This document shows positions 7,101-12,488 of a stretch of DNA of 19,641 nt, in pieces (the first letter of the stretch is position 1; the number at the start of each line of letters is the position of its first letter). Source of the stretch: Oscillospiraceae bacterium (GTDB lineage: Bacteria; Bacillota; Clostridia; Oscillospirales; Ruminococcaceae). The stretch is from the NCBI GenBank assembly GCA_015067125.1, contig SVNB01000019.1, positions 1 to 19,641 of the forward strand, written 5' to 3'. A model generated the notes under the pieces. The model saw nothing but the letters and a program-made list of their open reading frames with translations. It ran no database searches and was not told where the DNA came from. The translations under genes were made by a program, and so were the position numbers.

Positions 7101-8135
7101 GGTGTAATGGCAACAAACAAAACCCTTACGGAAACCAATGTTAAAAATGCCGATATTATTACGATAATGCTTGGTATAAACGATTGGGATTGGGCTGTCA
7201 AAGACGGTTATTGGCAAGGAAAACCCGGTTATTATGACGAAGACCAATCTTATTATCAGCTTGGGGATTTTTCAAGCACGGATACTTCAACTTTTTATGG
7301 TGCACTTCATGCTTGGTGTCAGGAAATTGTAAAGATAAATAATCTTGAAGGTTTTGAAGATAAACAGTTTGTTGTAATAACTCCGCTTATAACTTCCTGG
7401 AACGTATCCATGGGCAGCAAGAAAGACTGGAATCAGTCAAAACTTAATGTTCACGGACATACTTTGCGCCAATACTGCGTAGCGATTTTGGAAGTTTGTG
7501 CATATTATGATATTCCGGTATTCGATGCCAATATGTTCAGCGGAATCTATTACAACGGTCCGGAGGATAACAACGTTGACGTAACAGGAGGCGATGGAGT
7601 TCATATCAATGCGGCCGGTCATGCTTTGCTTGCAAAATCCCTTGAGGAATTCCTTCTTGAAGGCTACAGCTATGAGGAACGCAAGGTTGCGAACTGCGGA
7701 CACAGCTATGAAGCAGCTGTAACCGAACCCACCTGCACAGAGCAGGGATATACCACATACCGCTGCCCCAAATGCCATTACAGCTATAACGGAAACTATG
7801 TTCCGGCAACCGGCCACAGCCTTGGCGAATGGTATTTGCACAAAGCGCCTACGACTTCCGAAGCGGGCGAGGAGCGCCGTGACTGCGCCAACTGCGATTA
7901 TTACGAAAGCCGCGAAATCCCTGCTTACAAAGTGGGCGATATCAACCGCGACGGCAAGGTAAACACCATAGACGCAAACTATGCAAGGCGCTACGCTGCA
8001 GGACTGCTTACCCTTGATGCGGGGCAGAAGCTTGCGGGCGACGTAAACCTTGACGGCGAAGTAAACGTAATGGATTCGGCAATAATCCGCAGATACGTTG
8101 TAAAATACATAACTTCTTTGCCATATACAGGTTAA
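4107..8135 (+). CDS. Secreted multidomain protein: transglutaminase-like, BspA leucine-rich repeats, CxxC cassettes, SGNH esterase, dockerin
   Basis: A 1342-residue exported protein starting at ATG 4107 (GGAGGG six bases upstream). Order: signal peptide (1 to about 27, ending PAAFA); very acidic linker (about 28-70); transglutaminase/protease-like domain with the triad C240 (AVCQGY), H273 (RHAWN), D288 (NMDSTWD); about 15 BspA-type leucine-rich repeats (about 338-805, 'IGDSAFRSC' pattern); two to three Cys cassettes (CTEQGYTTYKC.RCG, about 822-928); an SGNH/GDSL hydrolase (about 936-1187) with S958 in GDSI, N1025 in GIND, D1163 and H1166 in DGVHIN; another Cys cassette; and a type I-like dockerin with two calcium-loop repeats (GDINRDGKVNTID and GDVNLDGEVNVMD, from 1277). 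The dockerin implies docking to a cohesin scaffold at the surface. Substrates are unknown; deacetylation of plant polysaccharide is one possibility. Confidence 0.9.
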   Translation: MKNFWNRTISLALAVIMAFGAAPAAFAIEIEEIAQEPVLEEQEEEIPAEEPEQNFEGVSLEYENEALLSAGEEEPVLNSAPSSFSTASDAALYLRSQMIAREPSVTLRLYGDTASSEVSAILNKAWEHTGVPNEGDYIRHNQIGYDSSVVTGEDENGAYADITYNFNWLTTAEQEAEVDAEVDSVLAELDLWNKTDYEKIKGAYDWITENVQYDFNNEDNDEYQLCHSTYAAIILKDAVCQGYATLLYRFMLELGIDCRYVSGMAGYVEVERHAWNIVCLEGKYYNMDSTWDRDLMGHYRMFLCTESNFTEHHPDSEYLSAEWKAKYPMAVVPYVFNVTASGKLSNGMEWVLDGDTGTLTVAGTGVIPSYRYSRAPWYDYRESVQSIVISEGITEVGERAFYWCTNCTSLTLPQSLTAIREYGFNNLRALEYVTLPANLKTIEFCAFSECVALKEIVIPDSVTTCGSSAFSNCYGLAKAVIGKGLTSIPNSMFFGDKNLREVTLPAGVTYIGDTAFSDCGLFKFTIPKSLTGLGSSVFSGCRGLYKFTVESGNQYYKAVDGVLFTKDGKTLVAYTMGDITSYYYVPEGTEVIARSAFNDSYRLEHVYFPDSLKIIEPYAFAYCESLWSVTFTPNITRIGDSAFRSCVNLYSAMFKNPDVILESSVFANCDTMEDITLPANLKEIPNGLFYGSARLNEVTIPKTVTKIGSSAFLDCDSLKTITIPGNVKTIEQQAFDYCDKLETVIMEEGVLSIGWLAFSRSPKLKKVVIPSSVITIENKSSTDWTFIECPNVVLHVTCGTVGWNYARSKGLAHSDTHNYANSRVVAPTCTAQGYTVYSCVCGASYRSNYTNALGHSYGTTVVPPTCTEQGYTTYKCIRCGYSYNGNYVPATGHSLDEWIEVKAPTCDTEGQDKAVCGTCGETFYRDTRISGNENKILVSNPLPKNYFAGKKIVTLGDSITCGVGLSDSANEYYGKLVADALGMTAVNKGVSGSGYCSGGVMATNKTLTETNVKNADIITIMLGINDWDWAVKDGYWQGKPGYYDEDQSYYQLGDFSSTDTSTFYGALHAWCQEIVKINNLEGFEDKQFVVITPLITSWNVSMGSKKDWNQSKLNVHGHTLRQYCVAILEVCAYYDIPVFDANMFSGIYYNGPEDNNVDVTGGDGVHINAAGHALLAKSLEEFLLEGYSYEERKVANCGHSYEAAVTEPTCTEQGYTTYRCPKCHYSYNGNYVPATGHSLGEWYLHKAPTTSEAGEERRDCANCDYYESREIPAYKVGDINRDGKVNTIDANYARRYAAGLLTLDAGQKLAGDVNLDGEVNVMDSAIIRRYVVKYITSLPYTG
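6750..6792 (+). repeat. Direct repeat copy A (43 nt) upstream of the SGNH domain
   Basis: This 43-nt stretch encodes SYNGNYVPATGHSL of a Cys cassette and is identical to 7782-7824. The copies are 1032 bp apart, exactly 344 codons, and bracket the esterase domain. Confidence 0.9.
7782..7824 (+). repeat. Direct repeat copy B (43 nt) downstream of the SGNH domain
   Basis: Identical to 6750-6792 at the nucleotide level and in the same reading frame. The surrounding cassette protein sequence is also nearly the same (TCTEQGYTTY in both), while the intervening esterase is unrelated to it. Confidence 0.9.
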
Positions 8136-8146
8136 ATATAAACGCA

Positions 8147-8184
8147 AAAAAATCCTGTTCCGGAAAACCGGAACAGGATTTTTT
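8147..8184. terminator. Bidirectional terminator between the dockerin gene and ylbJ-like gene
   Basis: A 17-bp stem, core AATCCTGTTCCGG / CCGGAACAGGATT, AAAA loop, A-run before and T-run after. It serves the convergent pair; the ylbJ-like stop codon lies at its right edge. Confidence 0.9.
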
Positions 8185-9295
8185 ATTGCTTTATAAACCT
8201 TTGTTTTAATCTGCTTAAAAGCGGCTCTTTTTTGCTTTGCGGCGGCACGGCAGAAAGCAAAAAAAGCGATGCCATGCACAAAAGACTTACCGCCGCCGGT
8301 GCCGAAGCAGAAAGTACAGCCTCTGCCGTGCTGCCTTTTATTGCAAAAACCGCGGCGCTTTCTTTGTAAAAAGCAAAGAACAGCCAAAGCAGGCCTGCGG
8401 TTATCCCTGTGTGGAAAAAACGGGAAACAATAAACGGCAAAAGCGGAATTTTACTTTCATCCACAGCGGAAGCAACCTGTAAAATAACCGAAATTCCGGA
8501 AAAGGAACATATTGCTCCTGCGGCAATAACCGCGCCAAAGCCGGTTATATTTTTACATGCAAAAGCCCCGGCGGTCACCTCAAAAAAGCCTGTAAAAAGC
8601 GCTTTTGCAACGGGAATGCCGGATAATGCGGAAAAAACCGCGCCGCCCTGCAAAAGCTCCAGCGCGCCGCAGGCAAGCACAATAAAGGCACACATTTCAA
8701 AACAGCTTTTTGCCGCGGAAGTAACGGATTCCACAGCCAGGGCGGCTCCGTTTTTGCACGGAGCATATTCTTTTTCTTCAAAGGCAAAATTCTTTTTTGC
8801 AAAAGCGGAACAGATAACCGCAATAATCGCAGAAGAAATTATTTGTGCCGCAAAAAGTAATATTCCGGTTTTGATATTGCCGAAAACAGAAATTCCAACC
8901 GCGCTTATAAGAAAAGGCGGCCCGGCGTTTACGCAAAAGCAAAGCATTCTTCCGGCGGTGCGGCGGTCAAGGCGGCCGGAAAGAACAAGATCGTTTATAC
9001 ATTTTGCGCCGGCAGGGTATCCGCCGATAAGCGAAGCAAAAAGCGCGCCGCCGCAAAATGCGGGAATTTTAAGAAGCTTTGTTACCGGCCGCAGAAAAGC
9101 CGCAAAAAAATCCGCGGCACTGCTTTTGCAGATATATAAAGAAAACGCCATAAACGGAAAAAGCGCCGGAATTACGGAATAGGAACATAAATGCAGACCC
9201 CGGCGAATCCCTTCGCCAAGATCCGCGCTTTTTAATAAAAGAATTGCCGCCAAAGAAAAAGCAAGCGCTGCAGAAAGAAAATTGCGTCTGTTCAA
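8183..9295 (-). CDS. ylbJ: YlbJ-like polytopic membrane protein (Gate/nucleoside-recognition family)
   Basis: A 370-residue protein with roughly eight to ten hydrophobic segments. The core LLKIPAFCGGALFASLIGGYPAGAKCINDL and the later FCVNAGPPFLISAVG are the hallmark stretches of the Gate-domain YlbJ family, known in Bacillus as a sporulation integral membrane protein under sigma-E control. Relatives occur in non-sporulating clostridia, so sporulation is not proved by its presence. The start is TTG at 9295, with AAGGA about ten bases upstream; no earlier in-frame ATG exists and the N-terminus MNRRNFLSAALAFSL reads as a natural first membrane helix. It is divergent from the lipoprotein gene and convergent with the dockerin gene. 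Confidence 0.8.
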   Translation of the reverse strand: MNRRNFLSAALAFSLAAILLLKSADLGEGIRRGLHLCSYSVIPALFPFMAFSLYICKSSAADFFAAFLRPVTKLLKIPAFCGGALFASLIGGYPAGAKCINDLVLSGRLDRRTAGRMLCFCVNAGPPFLISAVGISVFGNIKTGILLFAAQIISSAIIAVICSAFAKKNFAFEEKEYAPCKNGAALAVESVTSAAKSCFEMCAFIVLACGALELLQGGAVFSALSGIPVAKALFTGFFEVTAGAFACKNITGFGAVIAAGAICSFSGISVILQVASAVDESKIPLLPFIVSRFFHTGITAGLLWLFFAFYKESAAVFAIKGSTAEAVLSASAPAAVSLLCMASLFLLSAVPPQSKKEPLLSRLKQRFIKQ

Positions 9296-9336
9296 AATAA
9301 TCGGTCCTTTTCAGCAAGATTGGAATATACCGCTTA

Positions 9337-9365
9337 TTGTAAGCGGCCAAAAGATGTGATATATT
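9337..9365 (+). promoter_or_regulatory. Sigma-A type promoter of the toroid lipoprotein gene
   Basis: TTGTAA (9337-9342), 17-bp spacer, TATATT (9360-9365). Transcription should begin near 9372, which coincides with the first in-frame ATG and therefore argues for the downstream TTG (9414) as start. Confidence 0.72.
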
Positions 9366-9413
9366 AATCTTATGAAAAAACTTTCTGTATTAGAAAAGAA
9401 AGGCGGCCTTGCT

Positions 9414-10370
9414 TTGAAAAAACTTTTTGCTTTTGTTCTGGCTTTTGTGGTATTGTTTGGTTTTTCCGGCTGCGGAAAAGAAAAAATCGGAACAGATTAT
9501 GATTTTTCAAAAGTTATGGAAGATACCATGGCGCATATAATCGAAGAAGCGCCGAACCCCGGCCACAGCCACCTTAACGGAGAATGGTCCGTAATTGTTG
9601 CCGCAAGATACGGCGCAGAGGTTCCTGAAGGCTGGTATGATACGTATTACAATAATCTTATCACAGCACTCGAAGAATCCGGCGGAGAGCTTTCCAAAAC
9701 CAAGCACAGCGATTATTCCAGAGCGGTGCTTACCCTTGCCGCTATCGGAAAAGACCCTTCCTCCGTTGGCGGATTTAACCTTTTGGAAAACTATGCGGAT
9801 TATGATTTTGTGACCCATCAGGGCATTCCGGGCAGCATTTTTGCTCTTATTTCACTCAACAGCCGCGGATATAAAATTCCGGGAGCGGAAGAAAAAAATT
9901 TTATCGAACATATTCTTTCGGAAGAATACGAAGGCGGCGGCTGGGCGCTTATGGGCGAAGACCCGGACGTTGATATAACAGCGCAGGTTATTCAGGCGTT
10001 TGCTCCGTATTACGGCAAAGATGAAGAGATCACAGCGGCTGTGGACCGCGCGGTAAAAGTTCTTTCGGAAGTGCAAAAGCCTGACGGCGGATTTTTTGCC
10101 TGGGAAAGCGAAAATTCGCAGACCACTTCCCAGGTGGGTATTGCTCTTTCCGCTATCGGAATAGATATCCGCACGGACGAAAGATTTATCAAAGGCGAAA
10201 ACTGGATAGGTTCCTATATTATGCAGTATTACCTTGGCGGAGGCGCTTTTGCCCACACCCGGGGAATGGGCGAAAATGCCATGGCCACAGACCAGTGTAT
10301 GCAGATGTTTGTTGCCATGAAGCTTTTTGAACAGGGCGAAAGCTTTTATGATTTTACTAAAATAAAATAA
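9414..10370 (+). CDS. Lipoprotein with a prenyltransferase/squalene-oxidase-like alpha/alpha-toroid domain
   Basis: With the TTG start at 9414 (AGGCGG seven bases upstream) the product has 318 residues and begins with a short basic n-region, a hydrophobic run and a lipobox GFSGC with acylated C20. The mature part has repeated helix pairs ending in motifs such as QKPDGGFFAWE, TTSQVGIALSAIG and GGGAFAHTRG, the pattern of the terpenoid cyclase/prenyltransferase toroid fold seen also in cobalamin-binding and alpha-macroglobulin-like proteins. No cyclase DXDD acid motif is evident (DPDVDITAQ is not it), so a binding rather than catalytic role is likely. An ATG at 9372 would add 14 residues but would sit at the predicted transcription start. 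Monocistronic, closed by a terminator. Confidence 0.75.
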   Translation: MKKLFAFVLAFVVLFGFSGCGKEKIGTDYDFSKVMEDTMAHIIEEAPNPGHSHLNGEWSVIVAARYGAEVPEGWYDTYYNNLITALEESGGELSKTKHSDYSRAVLTLAAIGKDPSSVGGFNLLENYADYDFVTHQGIPGSIFALISLNSRGYKIPGAEEKNFIEHILSEEYEGGGWALMGEDPDVDITAQVIQAFAPYYGKDEEITAAVDRAVKVLSEVQKPDGGFFAWESENSQTTSQVGIALSAIGIDIRTDERFIKGENWIGSYIMQYYLGGGAFAHTRGMGENAMATDQCMQMFVAMKLFEQGESFYDFTKIK

Positions 10371-10374
10371 AAAC

Positions 10375-10404
10375 AAAAAATGCCTGCTTGCGCAGGCATT
10401 TTTT
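10375..10404. terminator. Bidirectional terminator between lipoprotein and flavin reductase genes
   Basis: AAAAAATGCCTGC / GCAGGCATTTTTT stem with a TTGC loop, T-runs on both strands, between convergent genes. Confidence 0.9.
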
Positions 10405-10414
10405 AATGCGTTTT

Positions 10415-11008
10415 TTATTTTTTCTTTGCGGTTTTGGGGTTTTTGGGGCGCTTTTTCTTTACGGAATAGCCCATCTGGCCGATTTTTTTACCCTGCGCAA
10501 AATATTCGCCGTGGGAATAGAACATAATTCCGGCTTTGCGAAGGTCAAGCTTGCCGTCTTCCTGAATATATTTGTCATCGACCTGTACGGCAACAATTTC
10601 CGCAATAAACATATCGTGGCTGCCAAGGTGTTTTACCTCGGTAACTTTGCATTCCAAAGAAACCGGGCTTTGAGCAATAAGCGGTGCTTTTACCTTAGAT
10701 GCCGGCAGCGCGGTAAGCTTCATTTCGGCAAATTTATCGGTATCTTTGCCGGAACGCACACCGCAGAAATCCGCCGCGCGAACAAGCTCATCGGTGGTTA
10801 CGTTGATTACAAATTCTCCGCTTTCGGCAATAAGATGGTGGCTCCATCTTTCCGGCCGTATGGAAACATAGGTCATAGCAGGAGAAGAATTGATAATTCC
10901 TGTCCATGCAACGGTAAGTACGTTGGGTTCTTCAACTGTGCCGCAGGTAACAAGCGCCGCAGGAAGAGGAGAAAGAAGGGTGGAAGCTTTCCAAACTTGT
11001 TTTGCCAT
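10415..11008 (-). CDS. Flavin reductase family protein (FMN-binding split barrel)
   Basis: A 197-residue cytosolic protein. The N-terminal block SPLPAALVTCG...NVLTVAWTGIINSSPAMTYVSIRP followed by SHHLIAESGEFVINV is the classic flavin-reductase/FMN-binding split-barrel signature, and KVTEVKHLGSHDMFIAEIVAV the second half. Such proteins bind FMN and reduce it, or a substrate, with NAD(P)H. The ATG at 11008 is chosen because GGAGG (11014-11018) sits five bases before it; an upstream TTG at 11020 would place the ribosome site inside the gene. The C-terminus is a lysine-rich tail (KKKRPKNPKTAKKK), not typical of the family and perhaps nucleic-acid or surface binding. It has its own promoter over the end of the upstream kinase gene. 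The family is clear, the substrate unknown. Confidence 0.87.
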   Translation of the reverse strand: MAKQVWKASTLLSPLPAALVTCGTVEEPNVLTVAWTGIINSSPAMTYVSIRPERWSHHLIAESGEFVINVTTDELVRAADFCGVRSGKDTDKFAEMKLTALPASKVKAPLIAQSPVSLECKVTEVKHLGSHDMFIAEIVAVQVDDKYIQEDGKLDLRKAGIMFYSHGEYFAQGKKIGQMGYSVKKKRPKNPKTAKKK

Positions 11009-11039
11009 ATAGTCCTCCAAAAAATTTATAGAATAATTT

Positions 11040-11069
11040 ATTATAGCATTATTATAGCACGGCAGTCAA
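11040..11069 (-). promoter_or_regulatory. Strong sigma-A promoter of the flavin reductase gene
   Basis: On the leftward strand TTGACT (11064-11069), 18-bp spacer, TATAAT (11040-11045). A second TATAAT (11051-11056) lies inside the spacer as part of a GCTATAATAA direct repeat. The -35 directly abuts the stop codon of the upstream gene. Confidence 0.75.
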
Positions 11070-11567
11070 TCATAAGGAATCAAGATATTCTTTTGCCTGC
11101 TTTCGGTTTTTAAAAACTATAACGTTGGGTCTGTATTTTTCAAGAAAAGCTTTTGTTTTCGGGCGGTTCTTTTTGTTAAAGCGAAGAATGTCCTTATAAA
11201 ATTCAAAATCAAATTTTTCCGGACTGTTTTCGGGCATATCGTCCCTTGTTCTGCCGTAATTTTTTATTACCCTTTCGGTAACGCCAAAAATACAGCGCAG
11301 GGTGGAAAAATCAAAATAGAAAACCGCATCGCAAAACTGCATTCGCTTTTCAAGGGTGCGTTCAAAATTTCCGTCGATGATCCATTCATCTTTAATAAGC
11401 TCGGCTTCCAGTTTTTGGTCAAATTCTTCCCGGGAAATATATTCCCAGTTTCCCTTCCACCAGATTTTATCAAGATGCACCGCCGGAAGGCCGGTCTTTT
11501 TGGCAAGAGCTTTTGTAAAGGTGCTTTTGCCGCTGCCGTTGCCGCCGATTACAAGAATACGCTTCAT
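11070..11567 (-). CDS. Small P-loop NTPase of the FlaR/topology-modulation (adenylate-kinase-like) family
   Basis: A 165-residue protein with Walker A GGNGSGKST at residues 8-16, then HLDKIWWKGNWE and WIIDGNFERTLEKRM, the 'W.iDGNf..tl..R' signature of proteins annotated as DNA topology modulation protein FlaR or as AAA/shikimate-kinase-like. It likely phosphorylates a small nucleotide-like substrate; the topology name is historical and not supported by biochemistry known to me. The ATG at 11567 is preceded at five bases by GGAGG; the longer frame starting at TTG 11588 begins upstream of that site and is rejected. The C-terminus ends in KNRKQAKEYLDSL, typical of the family. Its stop codon abuts the promoter of the flavin reductase gene. 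Confidence 0.82.
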   Translation of the reverse strand: MKRILVIGGNGSGKSTFTKALAKKTGLPAVHLDKIWWKGNWEYISREEFDQKLEAELIKDEWIIDGNFERTLEKRMQFCDAVFYFDFSTLRCIFGVTERVIKNYGRTRDDMPENSPEKFDFEFYKDILRFNKKNRPKTKAFLEKYRPNVIVFKNRKQAKEYLDSL

Positions 11568-11613
11568 TATTTCCTCCGAAAGAAACAAAAAGTTTTAATA
11601 TGCCGGGAAATAA

Positions 11614-11622
11614 ATTATATCA
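11614..11622 (-). promoter_or_regulatory. Extended -10 promoter for the P-loop kinase gene
   Basis: TGATATAAT on the leftward strand is an exact extended -10 (TGnTATAAT); no good -35 is seen. Predicted start near 11607, about 40 nt before the ATG. Confidence 0.6.
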
Positions 11623-11703
11623 CCTGCAAAAATAAAATAAAACCATTTTTTACCCGTAATTTTTATTGATTTTTCGCAAAAGATAAATTTTGGGTGAAGA
11701 ATA

Positions 11704-12111
11704 ATGGAAAAAATTAAAAAAGACGGCAGGATATTCCTTTTCGGCGCGGTGGGTTACGTTTTGCTGGAAACTTTGTGGCGCGGCCACAGCCATTGGAGCA
11801 TGGCTGCCGCCGGAGGAATTTCTCTTTTGCTGATGATGAAGGTATTCGGAAAAATAAAAAATGCGCCGCTTTATTTTAAATCTCTGCTTGGCGGAACAAT
11901 TATTACCGCGGTGGAATTTGTTTTCGGAATAATTTTTAATATTATGCTGAATATGCAGGTGTGGGATTATTCCGGCGTGTGGGGCAATATTCTTGGACAG
12001 ATATGCCCGCTTTACAGCGTTTTTTGGTGCGCGATAGGCTTTTTTGTGGCGGCTTATGAAAAACTTACTTCCGGCGGAAATATAAGCTTTATCAAAAAAG
12101 CGCTGCCATAA
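11704..12111 (+). CDS. CmpB-type putative ABC-transporter permease family membrane protein (type IV)
   Basis: A 135-residue integral membrane protein with about four hydrophobic segments. HSHWSMAAAGGISLLL, TIITAVEFVFGIIFN and VWDYSGVWGNILGQICPLYSVFW match the conserved stretches of the family labelled 'putative ABC-transporter type IV' (CmpB), in which WDYS and GN.lGQICP are invariant-looking. No ATPase partner is nearby, and the transporter label is a family name rather than a demonstrated function. The ATG at 11704 has a modest GGGTGAAG site upstream. The family normally has a longer N- or C-terminal part; here the domain stands almost alone. It may be cotranscribed with the 68-residue gene 56 bases downstream. 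Confidence 0.8.
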   Translation: MEKIKKDGRIFLFGAVGYVLLETLWRGHSHWSMAAAGGISLLLMMKVFGKIKNAPLYFKSLLGGTIITAVEFVFGIIFNIMLNMQVWDYSGVWGNILGQICPLYSVFWCAIGFFVAAYEKLTSGGNISFIKKALP

Positions 12112-12124
12112 TTTTTTTGAATAT

Positions 12125-12161
12125 TTCACCCCGCTTTTGCAGAAAATAAAGGCGAGGTGAA
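12125..12161 (+). promoter_or_regulatory. Hairpin covering the Shine-Dalgarno of the 68-residue gene
   Basis: TTCACC-C-CGC pairs with GCG-A-GGTGAA (9 of 10 positions), with a 17-nt loop. The GAGGTGA ribosome site at 12154-12160 is in the 3' arm and would be hidden. There is no T-run, so it is not a terminator. Confidence 0.5.
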
Positions 12162-12167
12162 GAAAAG

Positions 12168-12374
12168 ATGAGCAAAGATAAAAAAGAACAAAAGCGTTTA
12201 AGCAAAACGGTGCCTGCAAGATTCGGCGAAGACGCCATGCGCTTTTCTGCCTATAACCCCATGCAGCAGGAACGCATCCTTACCAATATGCACACAATAG
12301 GCACAAAACAGGAAATGCGCCGTTTTGATGCGTCTGAACGCAACCCGGATACCGGCATGAAAGATACCCTTTGA
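12168..12374 (+). CDS. Small basic protein of unknown function
   Basis: I do not recognise this 68-residue product. It is highly charged (begins MSKDKKEQKRLSK, later KQEMRRFDASERNPDTGMKD), has no cysteine, no signal peptide and no membrane segment, and looks at least partly disordered with a central helical NPMQQERILTNMHTIG. The ATG at 12168 follows GAGGTGA at eight bases, and codon use resembles its neighbours, which supports a real gene. It lies between the CmpB-like gene and the PRK06851-type ATPase in the same orientation. Its ribosome site can be folded into a hairpin. Confidence 0.65.
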   Translation: MSKDKKEQKRLSKTVPARFGEDAMRFSAYNPMQQERILTNMHTIGTKQEMRRFDASERNPDTGMKDTL

Positions 12375-12444
12375 TTTTGCGGGCTTATAAATGTTCTTTT
12401 TCGGCAGGGCGGAAGAAGTGCTTTGCCGGATACATATTAACCCA

Positions 12445-12483
12445 AATTCCTTCTTCTGAATAAAATATACGGAAGGAGGAATT
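12445..12483 (+). promoter_or_regulatory. 13-bp hairpin that fully pairs the Shine-Dalgarno of the ATPase gene
   Basis: AATTCCTTCTTCT (12445-12457) pairs with GGAAGGAGGAATT (12471-12483) over 13 positions including two G-U pairs, loop 13 nt. The AAGGAGGA site is entirely in the 3' arm, just before the ATG at 12489. A 5' arm acting as an anti-Shine-Dalgarno suggests translational control. Confidence 0.6.
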
Positions 12484-12488
12484 ACATA

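Noticed and set aside
8118..8132. LPYTG at the very end of the dockerin protein as a sortase signal
   Set aside because: Sortase substrates need a hydrophobic segment and positive tail after the motif. Here the protein ends at the G, and the residues are the usual tail of a dockerin helix.
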